The position numbers and the translations under genes were made by a program. A DNA stretch of 64,000 bases from Glandiceps talaboti (taxonomy: Eukaryota > Hemichordata > Enteropneusta > Spengelidae): NCBI RefSeq assembly GCF_964340395.1, contig NC_135569.1, forward strand, positions 17,036,257 to 17,100,256. Reading direction: 5' to 3'. Position 1 is the first letter of the stretch; each line of letters starts with the position of its first letter. Below are positions 13,237 through 19,324 of the stretch, piece by piece. A model generated the notes under the pieces. That model had not been told where the DNA came from, ran no database searches, and worked only from the letters and a program-made list of their open reading frames with translations.

Positions 13237-16200
13237 TATAATCAAAGTGGGTTGGTTGGAACTTGAGGTGCTTGGTTGTAACTCCGAGTTTCACGCTCAA
13301 TGCGTTCATCAGACAACTGTCAGCTACTCGTTGTGTTACTGTATTTATATGTGTAAGGTGTGAAAGAATTTATTGACAGTTAATTGTGTATTGTTTCTAT
13401 GCATACAAGGGGTCCTCAGATTTGTCAGGTGATGTTACTTTTGAAGTTCGCTATGTAGAACTTGTTTTCGTGTCGGCACTTTGAGATGAGTTCAGATTTT
13501 TTGTTGAGAAGTGTTTGTTTGTCGGCGTTGAGGATGCAGAGTTTTTCAGTTAGGCAGAGGTCGCATCGTTTGGTTTCGTTACTGTAGGGGCGTGCTCTCT
13601 GTGATATTGACCAGTCTACTTTGAACGTTTTTTTATTTCTTTTCAGCTGCCAGATGTATTTCGAAAGTTCAGTGCTGTTTGCGTATTTTTCGTGTCTGAA
13701 GGTTAGGTTGTGGTTATTGTATCTTTGTTTGAAGGCATGTTCAGTCAGGCCGATGTACAGTTTGGGGGGTTGGTTGCATTCCTCTCTTTTTACTTCTGCG
13801 TTGTAGATTATACTGGTGGTCAGGCAGCTTTCCTGTAGGGGGCATGTACTTTTATTTCGGCAGTTGCAGGATTTCTCTTTGGTCGTTGTGTTGTTGTTCG
13901 CGATTTTGTTGTTATGTGTTTTAATGATGTTGGCGACGTTTGGCATGCAGCTGTAGCTGACTTTCATTGTATTTTGGTTGAAGATCTTGTGTAGGGTTGA
14001 TTTCTTTGGGAAATGTTTCCTGATGAGTTTTAGAAATATTCCCCCAATTTTTCTAAAACTCATCAGGTTTTGAGCGTGAAACTCGGAGTTACAACCAAGC
14101 ACCTCAAGTTCCAACCAACCCACTTTGATTATTCCCGCCCTGCTTACCCAAGCATCGAGCACTCTATTCTACGAGTTTGATACTATTTACTATATATATA
14201 TATATATATATATATGTTCATGTTACAGCCTTTGATGTACGGTGCCCCACGACTCTGGATGCCAGCAGTGCAGTGTGGGGAGTGTCATTATCCCAACGAC
14301 ATAGAATATAACTTCTGCCAGAGATGCGGTCATAATAACCGAATGAAAATAAACATCCCACAAGGAAGAGAAAACAACCAGCCAAACGTTGATATTAAGG
14401 CCATTGACAAACGCATGAATGAAATACTTGATGGGGCAACTAACTCAACATACAATAAACGAAAATCACGTCTGCAAGAGGAAATGGAGGGGTTCCTGGC
14501 AAGTTTGATTCCACCAAAAAGCTTAGCATCTGCGTCACCAAGAGATGTAGTTAGGTTCTTAGTATATAAAGATAAAGACGGGCGGACCGTTATACATGCG
14601 GCGGGATGTGAAAAAGGTGACAGCTGCCAGTGTCCAACAAGGCTTGCGTTCAAAACAGTTGACTCATATATCGGACAATTAAGATCAATATTTGAAAGTA
14701 CAGGAAGAGGTGGAGATTGGGATGTCAGGTTGGGATTAGGGAATCCAGCAGCGGATAAGACAGTCAAGCAATACCTAAAAGGGGTAACTGAAGAACAAAT
14801 GAAGGAAAACTTAGTACCGAGACAGGCAAAACCAATCACATTAGGGAAGGTTAGAAGGATAGTGGAAGAAATTGACCAAAAGATTGAGATATGTCTGAAT
14901 ATTAACCCACTTCAGCTATTTATTTTGGCCAGGGATAAAGCACTGCTCCTTTGTCTAGTGTTTACGGGCGACAGAGCTAGCGATCTTTTGCCCATAAAAA
15001 CAGAAAATATAGCCAGTCTGCAGAATGGTGGACTACTGTTAAACCATGTATGGGGAAAAACACTTAGGGATGGAAATACTAGATGTTGCCCAATAATGAG
15101 AAATGAGGATGAGAAAATCTGTCCGGTTAGGGCAGTCCTTTCATATATTGATATGGCAAACTCGTTGACTATCAACTTAAACCCAGGTGTATTCTTCCGG
15201 TCCACGACGAAAGAAGGGAAAGTTACCAATGAAGCTCTTTCAACGAATGCGGCAAATGCAAGGCTTAAAGATCATCTAACAAAATTAGGAATCTTTGAGG
15301 GGGAGACAATCCACAGTTTCCGAAGTGCTTGTGCGATAGCACTAGCGCTATCTGGATCAACCATGCCCGAGATTATGCAACATGTGGGATGGAAGACCGC
15401 ATCTACAGCATCGCACTACTTGCAGTTATCAAAGGTGTTGTCTCCAACAGCACCAGCGATGAGACTCAAAGAAAGGGCGATCAGTGAGGCACAACAAGTA
15501 TATGAGAGCTTTAACAATTTAGCAGAGGTACAAAAAGTATGCAAGGAAAATCCTTAAGTACAACTTATAAACATTCGAAAGGGAGAGACAGAGGGGAACA
15601 GAATAAGAGACAGAGTAAGCAGATCTAGAAGTGTTATTATATATATACAATATACAATGTAGAAACTTTGTCGTCCCAGAATACATATGAGTAGTAGGAA
15701 AACAGAAATAAAATATATGATAATAATCTGTACCGTGTGCTTATAACACCATAACCTGGAATCGACGTATGTAGATTAACTGGCCTGGATGTGGTGAGTT
15801 GATGAGATATGGAGAGAGGGGGAGATGAGAGGAGGGTGGAGTGTAGTATGATAGACAAACGGAAGGGGACAATGGACTCAGGCCACCCCACACTAAATCA
15901 TACAGAACCAACATTACGCAGTGTAGATGGGAAACTGTCTACACTGCGTGATGATTGGTGAACCTAGTATGAATATGCATTACCTAATGAATATGTATAT
16001 ATGAGCATATATATAAAGAAGAAAGAAGTACATCTGGTGACACCTCACGGCGGGTTGATATACCAAGCTCCCACCCTCCCACCCTGTCTATAACACATTT
16101 ATGGGCAGTCATGACGAGCGAATCAAAATAGGAAAGTACGACACACACCAACAACAATGGCCTCAGGCCACCCCACACTAAATCATACAGAACCAACATT

Positions 16201-18801
16201 ACGCAGTGTAGATGGGAAACTAACCCTGTCTGAAGAAAAAACAAGTTTAAGTTAGGGGGTCTAATCTGATTCTATTCCTAACCTTATCTGAAGAAAAAAC
16301 AAGTTTAAGTTAGGGGGTCTAATCTGATTCTATTCCTAACCTTATCTGAAGAAAAAACAAGTTTAAGTTAGGGGGTCTAATCTGATTCTATTCCTAACCC
16401 TGTCTAAAGAAAAAACAAGTTTAAGTTAGGGGGTCTCGTCTGATTCTATTCCTAACCCTATCTGACGAAAAAACAAGTTTAAGTTAGGGGGTCTAATCTG
16501 ATTCTCAGTTTAAGTTAGGGGGACTAATCTGATTCCTATTAACATTAAACATCTAGGAATCCAACCATATTAACATTGGGGCATTCACCTTATTAACATC
16601 CTACAGGCTTGATACTGCCAGATCATCTATGAAAATTAAACCATGCTCAAGTTGTACATGTTCAAACAGCAAATATGGAATTTATACCCTGGCTGTATTA
16701 CATCACAACAGTCAGTGCCTGTCTACATCATTGGTTCTGAGGTACTGTAAATATGAGACAAGACATTCAGAATCAGCATTATTTTCCCCACACATGCAAA
16801 GATATGATTATATTATACTTGTGACTAACAAATTTGTCACTACTTGTCTAGCAACTCATAATGACAAGGCCCCATGGGTCACTCGTATAGAAAAACATTG
16901 ATTAACAATATCAGATTTTATCGATTGATATTCTGTTCTTTTTAGATTTCATCACCCCAAATAAAGAGGAAAAGTAGGAAAGGATTAAAGAAAGGAAGTG
17001 AGAAGTCAAAACTTGAGTCATCTCAAAGGTTTGTATGAAGATAGTCTTCATATACACATGTTCTTGCGATATGCAATAACTTTGAAGAAAAACAGGGTGT
17101 CTTTCTGGCTGGTGAACTTTATTTGATTGTATGTTTTTTGAAAAATCAATTGGAGATTATACATAATCTATAAATGGGTTTTCATGTATTAAAATATAGA
17201 GAAATAGAAATTAGAGAATACAACACCTGGTAGGGGAATCTAACCTCTGAAGTGGCTTGGGAACTGTAAAGATGACATTTCATGCAACAACAAACCTATG
17301 GATACTCCAGATCAGTGTGCCCTCAAAGCCATTTGACACTCACCACTGATGCACACAGTTTCTAGTGACGCACCAAAGTTTGGTGTTCCCCTATCTCTTA
17401 CTATGTGGTGACTGATAAAAAATGCAGCGTAGTGATGATGACATGATTGTAGAGGTGATTGAATTGGTATGCCTCGTCGTCCCTTATTCATAGTGTTACC
17501 CCTTGTCTTCTGATGTGGAGAGATCATCTAATTTACCATGATAACCTGCCCTGTTCTCTGACAATGATATTTGCAAAATACTACCTGTAAGTAATGAGAA
17601 CCTTTCGTCATGGTGCACAAACTAATTATTGCTACATCCATGTTTATCTCACTTTCTTTCTGATATTTTCTTCTTTCTTTTTTGTTGATTCAGTCAAAGT
17701 GAATCTGTGGCAAGCTTTCATGATGAGTTGCTGAAATTCAGCCATCACAACCTGAGGTCAACAGGACAAACTAGGTAAGAACCTAAACCCTATATCAAAC
17801 TGGTAAATAGTTGATCCTTTTCATTCCTAATTGTCAAATGTGATGATGGCAGTGATTTATGATTATTATTTAACGTTTAACATTTATTTCATTTCTAAAG
17901 TGCTTCCTCTGTTTTAAAAATATTCAAAAGCACTGCACAATAAGTTAAAAGAGACTTGAAAAAACACCATTCAAAAACTTGTATCTGTGTGTCCATACCA
18001 GTGGTATTTACCCTGCAGTGCATACCAAAAATATTATAGCCAACCTGTATGCAAATGAGTACACAATCATTCCAAGTACACTAAAGCATGTGAACACAAA
18101 GTAGTATCTCGTATGAAATTTGATGTCGTGGATAAACTTACATGTATGTAAAAATAACTGTACCCCATGATGTATGAGTGGATGTGTGACATATACTGCA
18201 GAAGTGCTTTTGGTGTTTGGTGTTGTAAGAGTGGCAGAAAGCACTGAAAGTGTGAGTGGAATTATTCCCTCCCTCTTCAATACCCACACTAATACCTTAA
18301 ACCTAGTGAGATCTATCACAAACAGAAAATCCCCACCTCCTTGCGAGCAATCCAGAAAATGAAGTTTAGAACATTTATTGGAACAAGTGTTACAACAATT
18401 GCTTTTTTGTATTTTGGAATCTCCGGCTCATGTGAAAAATTCATTAGAGTAAAGGGTAATATACAACCCATAATACCAAAGTAAAGCATTTTCTGTATGT
18501 ACCACAAATGTTTATAGCATCCATATCAAGTGTAAAAGTATACTGTTTCATTTGCTAATTGACCACATTAGAAAGGCCACATGCTAGGCTTGTAAATAAA
18601 TCAATTGAAACAGTACACTTTTACACCTGATGTAAATGCTATAAACAAGTGTAACACACAGAGAAAGTGCTTTACTTCAGTGTTACTCTTTGTATATTGA
18701 AATATGATTTTCTCCATATTTGTTTCAGATCACCTGGGGGAACTCCATACATTAACAGCAACAGCAGAAGGAAATTGTCTGCCCCAAAAGAAATTCTGTA
18801 A
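347..18801 (+). CDS. Host gene, 3' part (six exons): basic, proline-rich protein of unknown identity
   Basis: Six exons with GT-AG borders join in one frame: 347-451, 7738-7855, 8462-8706, 16946-17028, 17694-17774 and 18729-18801 (stop TAA 18799-18801). Phases agree at every junction (0, 1, 0, 2, 2). The predicted fragment has about 234 residues. It starts with a charged, Lys/Glu-rich stretch, then has a basic segment (TPLRFSKRIALKRAKQQQKK), a run of eight prolines, and Lys/Ser-rich sequence ending SRRKLSAPKEIL. It looks like a nuclear or DNA-associated protein, but I do not recognise the family. Earlier exons would lie before the window. The intron 452-7737 carries a DIRS element and the intron 8707-16945 a Ngaro/PAT element, both outside the exons, so the gene could still be functional. 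A second open frame beyond the stop raises the question of a frameshift (see findings). Confidence 0.7.
515..2650. repeat. Interspersed repeat family shared with 59.4-60.8 kb (two partial copies head to tail)
   Basis: Segments 515-810 and about 820-1940 are homologous to 59390-60845: the same blocks of text recur in the same order, including the stretch around NPFSPEPDV in translation and the block ending near a GCATGA-CAGTA junction. Bases 2530-2640 are an inverted match to 830-900. No terminal repeats could be assigned. The copy at 1019-1297 keeps a short open frame similar to 59563-59745. It lies in the first intron of the host gene, so it is probably transposon-derived rather than host coding. 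Confidence 0.6.
2657..2773. repeat. DIRS right inverted terminal repeat
   Basis: 2657-2745 is complementary to 2848-2935 (arms end AATAGAAAAATT / AATTTTTCTATT), and 2739-2773 is complementary to 7220-7262, including GAGATAGTGTTGTGGTG. This makes it the terminus next to the recombinase ORF. Confidence 0.85.
2848..2973. repeat. DIRS internal complementary region
   Basis: 2848-2935 pairs with the right terminus and 2936-2973 (CATTATCATGCACTTCCTGA inside) pairs with 7258-7296 at the left terminus. The two blocks lie next to each other, which is the known DIRS arrangement thought to template joining of the ends into a circular intermediate. Confidence 0.85.
3089..4258 (-). CDS. DIRS tyrosine recombinase (YR)
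   Basis: The open frame of 389 residues is a phage-integrase-type tyrosine recombinase that would insert the circular DNA copy of the element. The catalytic set is visible: R226 (AQRGQS), H336 and R339 (HSTR), W362 (GW, often His in the family) and nucleophile Y372 (ARFYDK). The core-binding, all-alpha segment covers about residues 75-180. The N-terminal 60 residues overlap the RT ORF in another frame (3892-4258), a common DIRS layout, so the true start may lie further in, near residues 60-80. No frameshift or stop was seen, in contrast to gag and RT. Confidence 0.85.
   Translation of the reverse strand: MCTENRGRQSTWNTDSPSMANPGMVLQDVTVVGRQTQVVASDKQNSSTCTQANSTASTSTEVTTDSLQVVRQSLRQQHLSDKAADIIMLSWRKGTKKEYATYIRKWQIFCCKTETDVFRPPVNVVLDFLTELYENGLGYSAMNTARCALATVVTIDGYNTLSSHPLVSRFLRGVFQVRPTQPRYTKIWDVRMVLKYLQSLSPVKNLTLKDLTLKTIMLIALVSAQRGQSLYLLNLNDMSNGKSSYTFQIAALLKQSRPNYKVPLVKLSAYPPDRRLCVVTTLREYLSRTSELRGNDKQLFISYIHPFNAVSRDTISRWLKIVLIKAGIDITTFKPHSTRAASVSTAKRNDVPIHEIMNVAGWNSSCTFARFYDKPVTNDDKFPHGVLKC
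3892..5986 (-). pseudogene. DIRS RT - RNase H - DAM-like methyltransferase polyprotein, frameshifted
   Basis: Two open frames cover this region. 5066-5986 holds the reverse transcriptase fingers and palm, with SVDLKDAYY (motif A) and YIDD (motif C). 3892-5202 continues with RNase H (QSDAS, YLEILAALYAL, MDNTTA, EADTASR) and then the DAM-like domain typical of DIRS elements (DIDLFASRLNKQ, FPPFS, PLWPTQAWY). Near 5160-5200 the sense moves from the first frame to the second: both contain a version of TxFLG, so a single small indel breaks the polyprotein. The 5' end overlaps the gag end by about 60 bases. Confidence 0.85.
5926..7149 (-). pseudogene. DIRS gag-like ORF, frameshifted
   Basis: A start at 7149 gives MAEDKDEFDLLELSGPNPLP and a Ser/Thr/Pro-rich N-terminus with a basic patch (EPRRKRSK). 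The sense then passes to another frame near 6665 (DNSEDIDKDG) and to a third near 6610. The last frame (5926-6606) is a helical gag-like region ending in an Arg/Gly-rich tail (RGRGRYTSRGRGYGNRG), probably for nucleic-acid binding. At least two indels separate the parts, so the gene is dead in this copy. The assignment rests on position in front of the RT and on composition. Confidence 0.7.
7220..7296. repeat. DIRS left inverted terminal repeat
   Basis: On the - strand it reads ...CACTTCCTGATCACGCGAGA... and shares about 35 bases with the right terminus (2739-2773) and about 36 bases with the internal complementary region. It precedes the gag start. Confidence 0.8.
8774..8815. repeat. Left flank of the 58-bp satellite split by the Ngaro-like insertion
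   Basis: These 42 bases (ACAAGTTTAAGTTAGGGGGT onward) match the second part of the 58-bp unit that resumes at 16222. The element at 8816-16221 therefore lies inside one satellite unit. Confidence 0.8.
8816..8948. repeat. Ngaro-like split direct repeat A1
   Basis: 133 bases starting GTCTACACTGCGTGATGATT, repeated at 15937-16069 with only scattered differences. It probably contains the transcription start of the element. Confidence 0.9.
8970..10425 (+). CDS. Ngaro-like gag with CCHC zinc knuckle; predicted intron 9129-9945
   Basis: Leader exon 8970-9128 (MTAPGSASGTTRATLQTPV...) ends CACAG|GTGGGT, and the second part starts after TTTTGTCACAG| at 9946, in phase 0. The spliced product has about 213 residues: a Thr/Ala/Pro-rich leader, a helical middle (AELRLYAERDECIFNAEEAL) and a C-terminal CX2CX4HX4C knuckle (CWKCGKFGHVARNC), then a basic Arg/Asp tail. 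The knuckle would bind element RNA. An ATG at 8880 in the same frame would start inside A1. Without splicing, the second part has an ATG at 9925 just upstream of the acceptor. Gag identity follows from the knuckle and the place before RT. Confidence 0.75.
9690..9835. repeat. Short tandem array (about 43-bp unit, about three copies) in the gag intron
   Basis: Units share GACGCGGGTGAAAAGGCAAG and CGTCCCTACGGATG-like text. It lies wholly inside the predicted intron 9129-9945. The rest of that intron shows nothing recognisable. Confidence 0.6.
10844..13033 (+). CDS. Ngaro-like reverse transcriptase - RNase H polyprotein
   Basis: One uninterrupted frame (about 730 residues) copies element RNA into DNA. 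RT motif A is KLDDKSGYDHV (residues 220-230) and the catalytic box is YIDD (286-289). RNase H follows with D458 (IASDAS), E494 (AYKESKA), D519 (YTDNET) and D568 (HNPADPPSR). The C-terminus has VDVFAQNITGENCYVFPPF, similar in layout to the DAM-like tail of DIRS polyproteins. The frame does not begin with ATG: it opens right after CACCATTTCAG| at 10843 with GTG AAT GTG, and the first ATG is at codon 18. This suggests a splice acceptor that joins it to an upstream leader (see findings). The residue numbers count from the base after the acceptor. Confidence 0.9.
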   Translation: MNVHDIPKWEKEVRLNPMKAYSDHLTRKVDWVGWNGESAPISVCPQPRMVGMGLIKASALDLRFRNPGAFTAGEIHNHTEEWYNVLKGQGNEGMVGKWIKNGVSVFDFVTAFKGTFRGKRYDSAFPPSIYLPNNKICEKYIDFISETIKERVRSGALEIWGEVGKVEPPYIVMPLTVEPTKPRLCHDERFLNNWMKTLPFRLDHITQLPRYLDRGHFQTKLDDKSGYDHVMITMASRALLGIQWGGWWYVCATLPFGWKCSPYIYQTIGLCAMNEIRKCGVPSSLYIDDRHAGQIRNCTENTWSNMEKANAACYIMSHILISLGYYLALEKCIFIPTQTLEFLGFKVDTVKTIFSITQRKREKFAELREHILNQSPVSVKTLQRMMGKCVSLTVAIPSAKLYIREMALALSRAGKDEGIVYLHPKLQEEIESWRRLDTGEGYSPWKEEKHVIVTIASDASQYGWGGTVMSGRKTGEIRDYWGQDLQEKPIAYKESKALEKTLLSFHERTRNTRVIAYTDNETLMHCWKNRGSKSSDMNNALKSLYEVVDGLDIEIEMRYIPSRHNPADPPSRRLTPADARLLPEYWERIDREFGGKDGHSVDLMALDSNAQHDRNGTPLRHFTPWETPNTSGVDVFAQNITGENCYVFPPFQMVGPILKLVKEQKGLATFVIPKLSPMKYWWPIVQGEAKKLVELAPAGEYIFEVPNKKGWIRVPSLYDIWACKMDYRQ
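13031..13240. repeat. Simple-sequence tract (GA/GAAA, A-rich, AT)
   Basis: A (GA)n/(AAAG)n run, CAAAAAAAAA repeats, a poly(A) run and a (TA)n run follow the RT stop codon directly. The (TA)n end is where the Penelope-like insertion begins. Confidence 0.9.
13275..13317 (-). ncRNA. Hammerhead ribozyme motif in the Penelope-like end
   Basis: Read on the - strand: stem I strand GUUGU (13317-13313), core CUGAUGA (13312-13306), stem II ACGC-AUUGA-GCGU (13305-13293), core GAAA (13292-13289), a short stem III within ACUCGGAGU, then the cleavage triplet GUU (13282-13280) and the stem I partner ACAAC (13279-13275). All conserved core bases and both flanking stems are present. Hammerheads with a very short stem III are known from Penelope-like elements. 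The motif lies at the element end, where self-cleavage would define the RNA terminus. Confidence 0.8.
13425..14060 (-). pseudogene. Penelope-like GIY-YIG endonuclease fragment
   Basis: The frame extends to 14162, but residues 1-31 are only translated end repeat. The element-derived part (from LMSFRKIGGIFLKL) has the usual Penelope linker (HFPKKSTLHKIFNQNTMKVS), the Cys motif CNCRNKSTCPL (99-109), then the GIY-YIG domain: IIY (118-120), YIG (136-138), R147, H151, E206 (CLTEK) and N220, ending ELISKCRH. In complete elements this nuclease nicks the target for reverse transcription. The RT that should precede it is absent, so this is a truncated copy, although the nuclease residues are all present. 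Confidence 0.88.
14214..15557 (+). CDS. Ngaro-like tyrosine recombinase with N-terminal zinc ribbon
   Basis: The open frame of 447 residues would integrate the circular DNA copy. The catalytic residues are R254 (TGDRASD), H367 and R370 (HSFR), H390/W393 (HVGW) and nucleophile Y402 (SHYLQL). Near the N-terminus there is a four-cysteine ribbon, C21-C24 and C35-C38 (CGECHYPNDIEYNFCQRCG), and a second Cys-rich patch at 132-140 (CEKGDSCQC). The first ATG (14214) lies in the (TA)n tract just upstream of an acceptor-like TGTTACAG| at 14228. If spliced, the protein enters at PLMYGAP in phase 0, as for the other two ORFs. No stop or frameshift was seen. Confidence 0.9.
   Translation: MFMLQPLMYGAPRLWMPAVQCGECHYPNDIEYNFCQRCGHNNRMKINIPQGRENNQPNVDIKAIDKRMNEILDGATNSTYNKRKSRLQEEMEGFLASLIPPKSLASASPRDVVRFLVYKDKDGRTVIHAAGCEKGDSCQCPTRLAFKTVDSYIGQLRSIFESTGRGGDWDVRLGLGNPAADKTVKQYLKGVTEEQMKENLVPRQAKPITLGKVRRIVEEIDQKIEICLNINPLQLFILARDKALLLCLVFTGDRASDLLPIKTENIASLQNGGLLLNHVWGKTLRDGNTRCCPIMRNEDEKICPVRAVLSYIDMANSLTINLNPGVFFRSTTKEGKVTNEALSTNAANARLKDHLTKLGIFEGETIHSFRSACAIALALSGSTMPEIMQHVGWKTASTASHYLQLSKVLSPTAPAMRLKERAISEAQQVYESFNNLAEVQKVCKENP
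15558..15870. other. 3' untranslated region of the Ngaro-like element
   Basis: A purine-rich stretch between the recombinase stop and B1, with no ORF and no clear poly(A) signal cluster. Confidence 0.5.
15871..15936. repeat. Ngaro-like split direct repeat B1
   Basis: 66 bases ending GCAGTGTAGATGGGAAACT, repeated as B2 at 16156-16221. Confidence 0.9.
15937..16069. repeat. Ngaro-like split direct repeat A2
   Basis: Second copy of A1, directly joined to B1. B1-A2 reproduces the joined ends of a circular intermediate. Confidence 0.9.
16156..16221. repeat. Ngaro-like split direct repeat B2 (element 3' end)
   Basis: Second copy of B1. It is followed at once by satellite sequence (AACCCTGTCTG), which fixes the 3' border. 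Confidence 0.9.
16222..16536. repeat. 58-bp satellite, five units plus a partial
   Basis: Units begin AACC(C/T)TGTCTGAAGAAAAA and contain GTTTAAGTTAGGGGGTCTAA. Starts fall at 16222, 16280, 16338, 16396 and 16454. A separated part of a unit lies at 8774-8815 on the other side of the Ngaro-like element. Confidence 0.9.
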
Positions 18802-19324
18802 CACAAGAAGTCCACTTTACAGCATTGCTAGTCCTAGTAGTGAATTCAATAGTCCAAACGACAGTGCCTTTACCTCTCCTTGAAAGAGAAGTCGGCTTTC
18901 AGTCTTTTCAAACTTTGTACATATTCGTCATTTTTGATGGCTTCAGTTCAGAGTGATTGCAGTCAGTTGGTTGATAGTCAACTAGTTAATCATTACCTGT
19001 GTATATACTTCTGTTTTGTCACTTTACAAGAATCGTGTTTAAAAAAAAAAAAAAAAAAAAATCATGTAATAGTCTTAAACCTTCTCTAGCTGCAACTGGC
19101 GTGTTTTTTTTATCAAATAACCAAAGGTATATTTACTAAAATCGATAAATTACTTATAAAAAACAGTGTATCTGTTAATTAGTGGTCAATATTATCTGTA
19201 GGTAGTGTAGTGACCATTTTATAGTACAAATTTAGTTAAATTATCCCTCTTACTGCTATCTCTATTGATAATGGGACATCAAGTCAGCAGTAGTCTTGAA
19301 CCCCTGATGTGTCTGACACTTTTT
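18802..19324 (+). other. 3' flank / 3' UTR of the host gene
   Basis: It begins with an open frame in another phase up to 18882 (SPLYSIASPSSEFNSP-like), then AT-rich sequence with an A-run at 19040-19061. No other gene was seen. Confidence 0.4.

Larger units (their letters stand above)
13241..14136 (-). mobile_element. Penelope-like element, 5'-truncated, with fold-back end
   Basis: An antisense insertion in the spacer between the RT and recombinase ORFs. About 60 bases at 13241-13300 (TCAAAGTGGGTTGGTTGGAA onward) recur inverted at 14076-14136. The body encodes only the C-terminal linker and GIY-YIG endonuclease of a Penelope-like element; the RT is missing. At 14022-14068 a perfect arm pair (CTGATGAGTTTTAGAAA / TTTCTAAAACTCATCAG) around a 13-base centre marks where the copy folds back on itself. 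(TA)n tracts lie on both sides (13215-13240 and 14193-14215), so a (TA)n target is possible. 5' truncation and inverted partial end copies are common in this class. Confidence 0.8.
8816..16221 (+). mobile_element. Ngaro/PAT-like YR retrotransposon with split direct repeats, nearly intact
   Basis: The order is A1 (8816-8948), gag, RT/RNase H, recombinase, B1 (15871-15936), A2 (15937-16069), B2 (16156-16221). A1/A2 and B1/B2 are near-identical direct repeats. This A1-ORFs-B1-A2-B2 design is the hallmark of PAT and Ngaro elements. B1 and A2 abut exactly (GAAACT then GTCTACAC), the same bases that form the outer ends, so the circle junction can be read. The three ORFs are all open. The element sits in an intron of the host gene, same strand, inside a 58-bp satellite. 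The spacer between RT and recombinase carries a Penelope-like insertion and simple repeats but breaks no ORF. Confidence 0.9.

Noticed and set aside
13021-13245. Open frame rich in Phe/Leu/Ser on the - strand
   Set aside because: Low-complexity translation of the (GA)n/poly(A)/(TA)n tract.
14062-14136. Second hammerhead ribozyme in the inverted Penelope end
   Set aside because: GAAA and the downstream part are present but CUGAUGA and the first stem I strand are missing at the fold-back junction.
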